The notes below the pieces were generated by a model, which did no database searches, was not told the DNA's origin, and saw only the letters and a list, made by a program, of their open reading frames with translations. Source: Neckera pumila (taxonomy: Eukaryota; Streptophyta; Bryopsida; Hypnales; Neckeraceae). Taken from it: a stretch of DNA of 64,000 nt. The stretch lies in assembly GCA_963969595.1 (NCBI GenBank), contig OZ018410.1, forward strand, positions 37,119,413-37,183,412, read 5' to 3'. The translations under genes were made by a program, and so were the position numbers. This document shows positions 11,777 to 23,130 of this stretch, piece after piece (the first letter of the stretch is position 1; each line of letters begins with the position of its first letter).

Positions 11777-14098
11777 TTTTTATGATCGGGCATGATTTCT
11801 CAGAGGGCATTGTTGATAAGCTTTGGTTGCCAAGAATCGAGGGTGTTCAACTTGCACAGTCACCTGCTTCACATATTGCTGCATACGTGCCTGAGATTAA
11901 GGTTGGTTGATTTGCCGCGCTTCCTGCCATGTTGGCTAATGTATTTTCTGCTTGATTTACCTGCAGCACTGTTTTTGATTGAAATTGGTGAAGTTAAGTC
12001 AGTAAACTTCTTGGTAGCTGTGAATCTTGTCTTCATTAGTGGGAGTGATCTACCTAGTGCAATTCATAATGTTTCTCATCTGCCAAGGTGCTCCAGCTAA
12101 TGTACGCATATTTGAACTTGCAAATATTAGTGAAGCCCAAGGAGTTGCTAGACGAAGTATTTCCAAGTCCAACACAGCTCAATTAATGTGGAACAAAGGT
12201 TCCACGAGCGTTCTGGTGTCGGCTCCGTTGGATGTTAACAAAATGAATCAAAGTTATCATGGAGAGACACGGTTGCACTTTCTGACAAGTGATGGCCGCC
12301 ATGAAGGAGCTGTACCTTTGAATGAGTCCTTTAACTTGCTGCTTACACTTTTGTCACTGATTGAAAATGGATCTGGGGGACATAATTTTGTCAATCTTTT
12401 TTGTTGGTGTCACTCTTATAAGCAATGAACAAGTCATGTTTGCCTCATGCACATAACATTAGAGGCGCTGATGAGCAAGTGTGTGAGTTTTTTCCACCCC
12501 TTACCTCTTGTATTTTTTATTTTTTAGTTAAGAAAGGCTCAATACATGACGTGCAGTGGTCTCCAAACGGCAAAATGTTTCTCGTGGTTTACGGCTGTAT
12601 CCAATTTGCAACTCTTTAGTACTTAAGGCATGCTATTGAGTATCTTTGCTATGGAAAGTATTTTTCAGTACGTACCTGGAGTTAATCAGATTTTTAACTG
12701 AACCAAATGTAGTGTTATAACAGGGTGTCTCTCCATATAATCTTGAATTCAATGATAGGCGAGGCCCATCAATATCGTTTTCCGCGCCTGTTGTCACTTA
12801 CTTCGGAAGTATATTGTATAATTTATGTGTTGTTGGAGCATCTATTTCTTGTGAATCCTTGACATTTGTGCAGTTATGCGTGCAAAGGCGACCTTGTTCA
12901 GCAATTTTTGCAAGTCATCTTTGAGTTTGGACAGGGACCGTTCAATACCACCCAATGGAATCCTCAAGGCAGTTGTATCCTCCTCATTTTGGAGTCATCA
13001 GTACTGCAAACGTCATTTGAACATTGTTTACATGTTATTGCTTTACAAACTATAGCACAAGAGGCCTACTCCCTAAGTATGCCCTGCACGACTTTCCTTC
13101 TTCTATTTGCATTGAATGTTTTTTATACTTGTATTGAATTGTATTGTAATATTTGCACTAAATGGAATTTTAGTCAAATTGAAATAGAAGACATCTAACT
13201 GTACTCTTTTTCTGGTTTCTCGATTTCGTTATGTTTCTTTCGGACTTAAGAGTGTTATGCGTAGAGCAGTACTTAGTCTTGGGGATTGTCTTAGTTGAGA
13301 TGCTCTTACAAGGCCTTTTAATCTCACTTGAAGGATTGTTTGTGACCTTAACATCTACTGCAGTCTTCTACTTGGCGGGTTTTGGCAATCTTCCTGGAGA
13401 CGTGATAAGTGGTAGTGAAGATTTTTGAAAAAGAAAGCACATTGGGCTTGTTGTGAGTCAAAAGGCAGCACAAAACCTAGTGGATCTACATTTGTCATGT
13501 TTCTTTTCAACAAGCATTCTGAATTCGAGAATCTCTGAATTGCTTTCAGAATGTAAAAGCACCTGCAACTGTTACAAGTGAATGGTCAGCTGATGGCCGC
13601 TACTTCTTGACGGCAACAACTGCACCATGCCTCCAAGTAGACAATGAGTACAAGTCCAACCCCTTAACTTCAATGAAATTGGGGGATTGTTTGACTGCCA
13701 TCATTTGGCGCTGAATTGTTCAGTAAGTTCTTTTTAGACTATCATTTTCTTCCACAAATTAATGTACATATGATTTGGTTCATGATGGTTGACTGACCAT
13801 AATTCATTTTTGAAACAGGTTCAAGGTCTTCTAAATATGATGGTACTCTTCATTATGAGAAGAAATATGATAAACTCTATCAGGTTTGAAACGTGGCCCT
13901 AATTGTCTCATTCTAGCACAAATCTCTTTCTGAATGCTTTCCAAGAAAACTCATTCTCAAGAAAAATATTCAAGAAACCAGAATCCCTGGTGTTGTCTGA
14001 CTCTTTGTGCTGATATGTTGTGTAGGCTGAGAGGCACCCTGCTTCACTTGGAGTCTATCCAAACCGACCCCCGTCTCTTGGTTCCCCTAAGCCTGAAA
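11777..14098 (+). pseudogene. eIF2A (eukaryotic translation initiation factor 2A) pseudogene, copy A
   Basis: Eight exon remnants match plant eIF2A, a WD-repeat initiation factor, in order: FSEGIVDKLWLP (to 11901), APANVRIFELANISEAQG with MNQSYHGETRLHFL (12087-12332), GSIHDVQWSPNGKMFLVVYG (about 12529-12592), KATLF with GPFNTTQWNPQG (12874-12971), LAGFGNLPGD (13364-13403), VTSEWSADGRYFLTATTAP (13550-13647), YDGTLHYEKKYDKLYQ (13819-13883) and a C-terminal piece at 14026-14098. Introns are retained, so it is not a processed copy. It is broken. N-terminal exons are missing; frameshifts lie in the KATLF exon and before YDGTLHYEK; the acceptor before 12087 is AA instead of AG; and the donor after 13403 is AT instead of GT. 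The base composition is otherwise gene-like. Confidence 0.88.
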
Positions 14099-16105
14099 GT
14101 AAGTTAAGGTGGAAGCCGCAAAGAGTGCCGAACCCAGCTTAGGTATGAACCAAGACTTTGCATTCATTTCTGTGAACTCTAGGTTTGATTTTTTGCCATG
14201 GAAATCTAAGTCAGAGGTAGTCGTCCACCATGACAAAGTCCGAGGAGGACTTCTGTGAATGATGGTTAATTTTTGCAACCAAGTTGAGTGAGAACTACTT
14301 CCTTGAACTCAAGTCCGACAATATGGTTCCTCCATACAGGAGAATTGGCCACAGTCAAAAAGGGTAATGCAGGTGTTGGTTTTAAATCATTCAGTTGTTA
14401 TGCATTTTACATGGATGTACGATTAAAAAAAAATTGAGGTTGGTAGATTCCAAACTAGGAGCGTGTCTTCTACTACATGCCGGCCACTATCAACTGCTAC
14501 CAAAGCCTTGGTAAGGTAATGTGGATCATATATGAAGACTGTGTCTGGAATATTGATGAAGTTGAGTTTGTGTGGCAATCTTTTAGATTGGAAAGGAGTA
14601 GCTAATCTAGGCCTTTTGGGGCTCTCGGTAATCCAATTATTGTGTGTAGAGATTGCAGGTGTCTTCATCCCCTGAAGGACTAAGGAGACCACTTTGGGCT
14701 CTCCAAGAATTTGGCAAGGCTGTCAGTCCTGACTTCATATTGCTGACTTCATAATTTATGCCACGTTTAACTACATCTAGAATTTTGAAAGTCCAGAATT
14801 AATAACGATCATCAAGAAGAAGAAAGATGGTCATGAAGAGGAAATTAAATGGATCATCAAGAGATAATGCAAAGCATCAAGATATCTATGCAAAATATCA
14901 GCAGATGAATTGAAAACATCCTTAGATCTATTCAAACATTTGGAGATCTTCAAATGTGATCATCCGGATATCTCTAGGTGTTTTGTCCAAAATTCATTGA
15001 ACAGTCTAGAAGTAGTTAAATGTGGTACATATTTGCAATTTGTGCATGAAATTTTTGAGGATTTAATCATCACATTGTGTACATGTGAAGCTTGTTTCAT
15101 TTTGTTTTGATGAGCATTGCAAAAGTTATGAGGATTTTTGTTGTTCTATGTGAAAGTAGTCTAATAATTATTATTTTCATTTGATTGGATAGATTGGTAC
15201 TTATACAATAACCTTTTGAACAATCTATTCCGACAAATGAGATGAAAGTTATTGTTTTTATTTTGCGGGAAAATTTGAGGACAAATAACAAGAGAATTCT
15301 TACTACTTGGATTGACATTCTCAATTTCATGTGAGAATTATATCTTATTTAGGATACAAGTTTTATTTTCATCACAAATCACCATTCAATTGTTAAAATG
15401 TTTTTAAAGATGATTGTGATAGCTTTGGTTTTATTTTGTTTTCTTTTTCATGTATTCTCAACCCATTTTCAAGCACTTTGATTAAATGCCCAACTTATGG
15501 AAGATAAATGTTTTTTTTAAGAAATTTGGAAGGCAAAACTTCATTTTTGGGAAGGTCTAGAAACTTTAGTGTAGGCAATATGATCTAGGAATAGGTTCTT
15601 ACTTCAATATCTTAGGAAGATATACTCAAACAAGTTAATTAAAAGTTGATTTCATTAAAAAATAAGAAAAGATTGTGATTTTAGCCTTTCTTTGAAAAAG
15701 AATTTTTAAACAGACATTTTGGGTCTAAAAAAATTACAAAATTTTATGGTAGAAGTATAGTTGTGTCATCCATCTAATGTAGTTTGATTTGTTATTTATT
15801 TTGTTTTTTTGTCATCCAAAGCGGAGACAGGGTAAGCAATAATCCACCCCTCAATTTGCACTTTTGTAATACTTTTAGAATCAATCTTGTCATATTAGAA
15901 CTCATGTAGATTTACATGTTGTATATGATGCTTATAATGAAAACAATTCTTGCATGTTATGTCACTTTGTATTGTCTTGTCAATAATTTTGTGATGCTTT
16001 GTCGCTAAAGGCTCCAAAGTCCATATTCTTGATGATGAATAAAGTCCTTCAAAGTTATGTTTTGTCCAAAAAACTTGTCATTCATCCCATGTAATACTTG
16101 AATCT
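14099..16105. other. Downstream of the eIF2A pseudogene, nothing recognised
   Basis: The first kilobase has a balanced base composition and is matched in unit B. It may hold remnants of the eIF2A 3' end. A minus-strand open stretch at 14423-14692 is broken by single-base indels in unit B, so it is not treated as a gene. From about 15.1 kb the sequence is AT-rich and featureless. Confidence 0.4.
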
Positions 16106-16423
16106 TGAACCCCTAAAATTCCATGACTATGTTTTCACCAAAAATGCTCAAAAATTGCCATTTGTAATATAGGTACCAAAATTTTGAAATGTTTTTTTTT
16201 TGACATATACAACCTCAGGATCTTATAGTATGTTGACTTGAGAACATTCGTTAAAAATTTCAGAAATTTCTACAATGTAGATTGCAAGATATAAGCATTT
16301 AAATTCACTGAAATCACATTTTTGATTAAAATTTGGGCCAAAAATATAGAAATCTTTAGTCATATATACTTGTCCAAAATTGCTATGCTGCCAAAAAATG
16401 CATGTTGGTCCTTTAGGGATTAG
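16106..16423 (+). mobile_element. Internally deleted member of the TTAA-flanked repeat family (unit A)
   Basis: It begins TGAA-CCCCTAAAATTCC and ends CCTTTAGGGATTAG, and keeps both ends of the family described at 8721. The middle is missing: sequence jumps from CACATTTTTG to ATTAAAATTTGGG near 16324. The unit B counterpart (61687-62624) retains the middle. The deletion endpoints share a TTTG, which suggests loss through microhomology end joining in unit A. Confidence 0.65.
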
Positions 16424-16499
16424 AAGACAACATTTATTTATAACCAATTTGATGAATTTGACAAAGGTTATATTTGAACAAATATTTTTACAATCCAAC

Positions 16500-17941
16500 T
16501 TCAACTTCACAATTAACCGAGCTAGGTTATTGGCTCGAAGTGGGATGCGCACTATTGCGGACTTATGGGACCCCCAGTCCCGCGAGTTTATTCCATGGGA
16601 AATCTTATTAGCCAAATTTCCTCTTTCTGAAGAAGAAAAAGTGCACTGGATTAACATGACCATTCATATCCTCCAAGGATGGCTCCACGTTTTTTCCAAC
16701 CAACCGGAGTATGTGCAGGATAAGGAATGGGTTGGCATTTTTTCATCTCTGGAGGCCTCCACTCCAATCATGGTTTGGCAAAACAACTTGCCAAACATTC
16801 GTATTTTACTCAACCAGGTTCAACATGTTGAGCTTGCTGGGTATCTCACCAGAGCCACCATTGGGCTATCATCCAGACAATTATCCTTTACTCAAGCCAC
16901 CAACAACTCAGTCTATTGTGACGGTTTTATCAGGAGAATACGTATCTTACAATTAGTCAAGGGCCGACTTCACACGCCGCAACTCCTATCTGCAGGTATT
17001 CTCCAGTCACTAACACTCGACTTGGGTCGATGGCATTGGAGGAATGGAGCTAATTTGATGGCATACTCTACATTAGTTGGACAAAACCTCATCAATTATC
17101 ACTGTAAACCCAAGAGATCCATCCCTTCCAAATGGTCTGGACACTTACCTATTACTTTTCTACCCAAGTGGAAGGATTTATGGCACAGAATGGGATCTAT
17201 GAAAGAAGCTACTTTCATGTGGTCAGTGTGGCACAACGCAGTTGCAGTTTATTCTTGGAGAGCCGAGATTGCCCCAGGAATTGACACAAATTGTAATTGT
17301 TGTGACTTAGAGACTGAAGAAACTCCCCTACATAGGTTTTACTCATGCCCACAGACCCAGAAAGTTTGGCAATATGCCCAATCTATCATTCATTACCTTC
17401 ACAGAGTTCAACCTGTCATGGGCCCTCATGACTGTCTGGATTTTATCCAATGCATTTTGGGATCCTCTATCCCTCGAAGATTCAAGGCATTCAAGACTAT
17501 TTGGGCTTTGCTTTGTGGTTTTGCTATCTGGATAATTTGAATCTCACGCAATAGCAGAGTTTTTGGTCAACATTCCTGGCCCTTAGAGTTCATTCACAAC
17601 GTGGTGTGGGACGCTCTCCTTGACTTTGGTCGTGCCGCTCAGCTCAAGGCCCAATTAGGGGCCCGTCTCAGGCCACAAAATAGGGAGAGAGTTTGGGTGG
17701 ATTTCGACCATATTTGGTTATCCCTCCCCTTATTGCTAGTAGACTAGGATCCTCTATTACTTAGAACAGGAGGGGTTGTCCTCCTTGCAGCTTCGACTAG
17801 GGTCTCTTCTTGACTCAGTTCCTTGATTTCTATTTTGCATTTTTGTTCTTATCTCTTCATTGACCAGTTGTGATGGCTTGGTAGTTTTTGTATCACGCTT
17901 TCTGTTTTTTTAACTCAATGGTTTTTTCCATTAGTTCAAAA

Positions 17942-17945
<4 letters not shown>
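16500..17945 (+). pseudogene. LINE reverse-transcriptase C-terminal remnant with zf-RVT domain (unit A)
   Basis: A long open stretch reads as the C-terminal third of a plant LINE ORF2. It includes the zinc-binding region typical of these proteins (zf-RVT): FMWSVWHNAVAVYSWRA, then a CNCC pair and HRFYSCPQTQKVW at about 17212-17380. An in-frame TGA at 17538-17540 interrupts it, after which the frame continues to a TAG at 17745. A 3' tail follows, with A8 at 17938-17945 running into a TA microsatellite, as expected for a LINE 3' end. The reverse-transcriptase catalytic domain is absent, so the copy is 5' truncated and dead. Confidence 0.8.

Positions 17946-17946
<1 letters not shown>

Positions 17947-18009
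<63 letters not shown>
17947..18009. repeat. (TA)n microsatellite
   Basis: About 31 uninterrupted TA dinucleotides directly after the A-rich tail of the LINE remnant, then degenerate ATTT-type sequence. It probably grew from the LINE tail. Confidence 0.95.
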
Positions 18010-18013
<4 letters not shown>

Positions 18014-18117
18014 TTATTTAATTATTTTTGTACAAAAATACATATACACACACAAAAATGTGTGCAAATTTTTGAAAAAGACTTGGGTATTAACGAGCTA
18101 AAGTTCAGTTCTGTGTC

Positions 18118-18222
18118 AAGTGGTAGATTTTATTGACTTCTTCATTATTTTCAAGTGGTAGATTTTATTGACTTGTTCATTATTTGTAAGTGGTAGATTT
18201 TATTGACTTGTTCATTACAAAT
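18118..18222 (+). repeat. Three tandem copies of a 35-bp repeat
   Basis: AAGTGGTAGATTTTATTGAC begins at 18118, 18153 and 18188, giving three 35-bp units that differ by only a few bases. No coding role is seen. Confidence 0.9.
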
Positions 18223-18300
18223 TTTGAGGCTTTTGTGCAAGCATGGTCTTATTGGATTCCATTTGAGTTCTGAAATGTGGGTGAAGGTTCCTTGGACTGC

Positions 18301-19193
18301 TGTACAATGCAAGGACAAAAGTATCGTCACTCCCTTTTTTGTTCCCACACAAACGCCCCCATTTTCAAACACTATATTTTATTATTTTTAAGTAATTCTT
18401 GGATTACTGCATTCCAATCATCCAATCATATGTACCAATCATACATACCAAATTTCAACTTCAAAAAAGTAAAATGGCATTTTTGGTGAATTTTTAAAGT
18501 CTATTTTCATGGTTTTACATAATATTTTATTGAAAACAATTGATGATGAAATTTTTTAATTCAATTGCGGAGAAATGTAGGAAATATCCATTTGCACATC
18601 TTGTTTTCAACAAGCATCTCTAAAAGAAATTCACAGCTCCTTCTATAAAATATTCAATATTGGGGTGACAGTGTCCTGATTTTGAAAAATAGATATATTT
18701 TTAGTGTAATTAGATTTTGGCAAGGCAGTTGTACCATCATGCGCAAACATACAAAGTTGAATATAATGTGATGGTTAAATAGAAAAATTTAATTACAAAA
18801 AAAAATATATATTTATTTTTCAAAATTAGGACATTGTCACCCCAATATTGAATTTTTTATAGAAGGAGCTGTGAATTTTATTGGGAGATGCTTGTCGAAA
18901 ATAAGATGTGCAAATGGATATTCTTTACATATCTTAACATTTGAATTTAATAGTTTTATCATTAATTGTTTTCAATGAAATATTATGTGAAACCATGAAA
19001 ATGGACTTTAAAAATTCACCAAAAATGGAGTTTTGCTTTTTTGAAATTGAAATTTGGTACGCATGATTGGGACTAAGTAGGAATGCAATGATCCAAGAGT
19101 TACATAAAAATAATAAAATATAGTGTTTGAAAATGGGGCGTTTGTGTGGAAACAAAAGAGGGGCAACGATATTTTTGTTATCCCAATTGTATA
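18301..19193. mobile_element. Foldback (long inverted repeat) element, copy 1
   Basis: The two halves are inverted copies of each other over roughly 400 bases each. The left end begins TGTACAATGCAAGGAC and the right end is the complement of TATACAATTGGGATAAC. Internal landmarks appear on opposite strands in the two arms, such as TTTTGGTGAATTTTTAAAGT and CACAGCTCCTTCTATA. A loop of about 80-100 bp separates the arms near 18750. There is no coding capacity. A second member lies at 22255-23130. It is best described as a non-autonomous foldback or MITE-like DNA element, and its transcript could fold into one long hairpin. Confidence 0.8.
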
Positions 19194-19429
19194 GTATTAA
19201 CAACGGCATTTCACCATGAGGAGGCCAACAAATTGTGAATGCTTGGAGTGTTTGTCTAATAATTTTACTTTGTTCTCACTGAATACAATGAATAGGGGTA
19301 TTAAGGCGACCTATACTAATTAATTGACATTCCACACTATATAAATATCTATGTGGGGTTGTACATCTTGTTTCGAACATGTACAGTTTCTAAAGAAAGG
19401 TCCCCTTGATTACTTGGTCCTTATAATAT

Positions 19430-19700
19430 CCCTATTCAATGAAGGTTGTCTGTAGTTCATGGTACACACAATGTTAGGTATTGCTGAATTCAAACGTTGT
19501 TTGGTAGATTTAACCCTTAAAGAACTAGATCCATTGTAAAATGGTCAAACATTATGTTTGACCTAAATTTAGTCTTTTAAATTCTATTGAAAAATCAATC
19601 TTATATTTTTAGTACATGAAACATCAAAGATTGTCTATCACAGTAAAAAAAACAAATTAACTTTGTGAAAAAAGGTCATTGTTATAACTTTTGTTTTAGT
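19430..19700 (+). repeat. Left part of a diverged local duplication
   Basis: This segment resembles 26280-26560 (shared blocks such as GTTCATGGTA, AAAGAACTAGATCCA and AATCAATCTTATATT). Its continuation resumes at about 21560-22010, which matches 26575-27000. The intervening 19701-21547 is therefore an insertion relative to the 26-kb copy. Confidence 0.6.
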
Positions 19701-20613
19701 TTAATCCCTGCATGCGTTTTTTGGCTATATAGAAATTTTGAGCAGGTACTTGTGATTAGAGATTCCCATATTTTAGGTTGAAATTTTAATAGAAGGTAGG
19801 CACAAGGAATATCTTTCAAAAGCACTGAATTTCATGGCATTTGGAAATGTGAATCAAAAGTTGTGGCCTAATATGTTACGTTTGTCATAATTGGGCAGAT
19901 AAAAAATGGTCACTGTTTTCAAAAACAAAAATTTGAAATTTATTTTCTAAAGTTTTATATACATAAGAAGCTTTTAATCATCCCATTTGTATCAATGAGT
20001 CAAAAGTTACAAAGATTTTTATTTTGTGAATAGTTATGGATTTTGTACTCTAAAATAAACTTTAAAGTCCTTTTATCTTACTCAAATTTCAATATTTTTT
20101 GAAAAAAATAAAATCCTAGGATGAGATTATTTATTACAACATTGCAGCCATTGGGATTAGAATTTTTCAATTCCATAATTAAATTCTTGATAATTTAGTA
20201 TTTTGAATCATTCTCTACTACTATCTACCTACTATTTTTTTCCTATGTGTTGTACAATTCCAAATGACATGAAAATTTTTGGGCATGTAGCCAACTTATC
20301 TAGAAAAAAGAATCCAAAGAAGCACCATTATTTTGGGCATTTTATCATTGAAAAATGAGCTTGTGAAGTGTTGCTGCAATGTTTCTTGCAGGGCCAAAAA
20401 AATGATTTCTATGAATTTTAATGCCTACATCTTGCAATCCATGCGGTGAAATTTTTGGTTTTTTTACCGTATGTTCTTAAGTCAGCATACTACAAGATCC
20501 TATGGTTACATGTGCCAAAAAGAGTTTTATTTCAAAAATTGGGTAGTTGTACTAAAAATGGCAATTTTTGAGCGCTTTCGGTGAAAACATAGTCATGGAA
20601 CTTTAAGGGCTAA
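19701..20613 (-). mobile_element. TTAA-flanked repeat family member, inverted
   Basis: The same family as 8721-9667 but reversed. It starts TTAA-TCCCTGCATGCG, the complement of the family right end, and finishes AAGGG-CTAA at 20613. It abuts the plus-oriented member at 20610, and the two share the CTAA, forming a large inverted repeat with arms of about 0.92 kb. No coding capacity. Confidence 0.6.
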
Positions 20614-21547
20614 CTTAGACCAAAGTTCTTTGACTAAGTTTTTCACGAAATCTACTCCAAAACTGCCATTTCTAATATTAGTACCAAATTTTTAGGAAAA
20701 GGAAAATATGTATTGGACAAATGTAACCATAGGATCTTATAGTATGCTGGTTTGAAAAGATGTGGAAAAAATTTCAAAAATTTCCACTGTGTGAATTGCA
20801 AGATATTAGCATTTGAATTCACAACAATTGTTTTTTTGGCCTTGCAAAAAACAAGGCAACTGCACTTCACAAGGTCACATTCAGATGAAAAAATGTCTAA
20901 AATGGTGGTGCTTCCTTGGATTCATTATTCAAGGCAAGTTGTCTACATGCTTGAAAAGTTTCAGATCATTTGGAATTATACAACATATAGAAAAAAAGTA
21001 ATAAATAGAAAAAAGTAGAGAATGATTCAAAATACAAAATTGTTAAAATTAGTTATGGAAATTGAAAAATACAAATTCCAAGGGTTCTTATATTGTAATA
21101 AACAATCTACATCCAATGTTTTATTTTGTTTTTTTAAATAATGAAAATTGAATAAAATAAAGGATTTCAAATTTTATTTTATTATAGAGTTGAAAATCCA
21201 TAACTACCTGCAAACCGGAACTCCTCATGACTTTCATCTTATTGATCAAAATGGAATAATTCAAAGCTTTCGTTGTGTATATAAATTTGGAAACCCATTT
21301 CAATATTTGAAGAAAATGAATTTTTAAATCTGTCCGGATTGCCCAGCCAAGAAAACAAAATAATATATCATAAAATAACTTTTTAACGTTGTAATCAAAA
21401 GTTATCAAAAAAAATTTGGGCCTAAAAAATCTTTGTCCCTATGTGGTGTAAAAATTTCAAAGAAAAAAATTAAAATATTCCATTCATAGTGAGTTGCCTA
21501 AAAATTGCTATGTTGCTAAAAAGCGAAGCTTGATCTTTGAGGGCTAA
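20610..21547 (+). mobile_element. TTAA-flanked repeat family member, direct
   Basis: It begins CTAA-CTTAGACC and ends TTTGAGGG-CTAA (21544-21547). Internal blocks such as TTCACAAGGTCACATT, CAAGGCAAGTTGTCTACATG and AAATGGAATAATTCAAAGC match the member at 8721 in the same order. Together with 19701-20613 it makes a head-to-head pair that interrupts the local duplication described at 19430. Confidence 0.6.
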
Positions 21548-21559
21548 AGTGAAAATAAA

Positions 21560-22010
21560 TTAATAAATATAGTAAATAATGATTCAATTAATTTGAATTT
21601 TTTAAAAGATAGAAGTCACAATAGAAATTTGTGTAAAGATTTATCAATTAAATAATTGTTCTATATTTTACACGGACAACACCCTTGTGAATGATTTCTA
21701 AGTCAAATGCTACTATCAATTTAAATTTATCCTTTCATATAATTGATATACAGTAAAAGTTTTATATTTTTCAATTATAATAGAATTTATTTACTATTGC
21801 TATTTGATCTTTTGTCAAAATTTATGATGAAAATATATTATTATTGTGATTTTTTTAATTCAAAAAGAAAAAAAGTTATTTCAATTTATAAATAGAAAAG
21901 AAAAGTTGGAATATTTTACCATTAATGAAGGTTAGAATGGAAAACATAATCTTGTAATTCAAATTTAGGAACCATTTAGAAACCATTTAGATACAAGAAT
22001 ATAATAATGA
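21560..22010 (+). repeat. Right part of a diverged local duplication
   Basis: Similar to 26575-27000 (for example CAATAGAAATTxGTGTxAAGATTTAT and TTCTATATTTTACA blocks). It is separated from its left part (19430-19700) by the pair of TTAA-flanked repeats. Confidence 0.55.
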
Positions 22011-22254
22011 AAATACAAATACTAAATTACAAATGAGGCTTTTGTACATGTACGGTCAATCGGTTATGTTATATTCTATTTGAATTGTAAAATGTTGGTT
22101 CTTTTGACTGCTGTATAAACAACTACATTTCAATAAGATAGTATGTCCATATACTAGAAGAAAAAGATGTTTGCCACAACTAATTAAAGAACAATGAAGA
22201 GTCCTATATGATTGTCTCATGATTGTACCTCTTGTTACTAGCACCAAATCTTCT

Positions 22255-23130
22255 ATGTACAATGGGGGGACAAATGTATCGTTGCCCCCTTTTGTTCCCA
22301 TACAAAACCCCATATTTTCAATTACTATTTTTTATAATTTTTATGTAATTCTTTGATCATTGCATTCCTACTTAGTCCCAATCATGCATACCAAATTTCA
22401 ACTTCCAAAAATCAAAACTCCATTTTTGGTGAATTTTTAAAGTCTATTTTCATGGTTTTACACAATATTTTATTGAAAACAATTAATGATGAATTTTTTT
22501 AATTCAATTGTGGAGATATGTAAGAAATTTCTATATGCACATCTTATCTTCAACAAGCATCTCCAAAAAAAATTCACAGCTCCCTCTATAAAAATTCAAT
22601 GTTTGGGTGACAATGTCCTAATTTTGGAAAATAGATATCTTTTTATCATAATTAGATTTTGGCAAGTCAATTGTACAATCATACCCAAATGTACAAAATT
22701 AGTTGCAATGTGATGGTGAAATAGAAAAATATAATTACAATATAAAGGTATCTATTTTTCAAAATTAGGACATTATTACTCCAACATTTAATTTTTTATA
22801 GAGGGAACTGTGAATTTTTTTTGGAGATGCTTGTTGAAATTAAGATGTGCATATGGATATTCTCTACATATATCCGCAATTAAATTAAAAAAATTCATCA
22901 TTAATTGTTTTTAATAAAATATTATATTAAACCATGAAAATAGACTTTAAAAATTCACCAAAAATGGAGTTTTACTTTTTTGAGTTGAAATTTGGTATGT
23001 ATGATTGGGACTAAGTAGGAATGCAATGATCCCAAAATTACATAAAATTGTGAGAAATAGTGTTTGAAAATGGAGGTGTTTGTATGGAAACAAAAGGGGG
23101 CGACAATACTTTTGTCCTACCATTGTACAT
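22255..23130. mobile_element. Foldback (long inverted repeat) element, copy 2
   Basis: It runs from ATGTACAATGG (22255) to CCATTGTACAT (ending 23130), perfectly inverted 11-bp ends, and the arms continue as inverted copies for about 400 bp with a short loop near 22690. It is the same family as 18301-19193. Flanking sequence at 22030-22110 also resembles 18225-18300, so the element and part of its surroundings share a common origin. No coding capacity. Confidence 0.82.

Larger units (their letters stand above)
1..17510 (+). repeat. Segmental duplication, unit A
   Basis: This stretch is repeated in the same orientation and order in unit B (about 37.0 kb to the right edge). The offset is 37285 bases in the NB-ARC exon and 37284 in the TIR exon, and grows to about 46.5 kb at the LINE because unit B carries three extra insertions. 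Identity is high throughout: the two NB-ARC exons differ at about seven of 374 residues, and the non-coding tracts align base by base with scattered changes. Both outer ends of the duplication lie outside what can be compared here, because the window cuts unit A on the left and unit B on the right. Confidence 0.93.

Noticed and set aside
14423..14692. 89-codon minus-strand open frame downstream of eIF2A
   Set aside because: The unit B copy has single-base indels that break it, and no family is recognised.
17888..18136. Open frame across the TA microsatellite
   Set aside because: It is a poly Ile-Tyr translation of (TA)n and is not coding.
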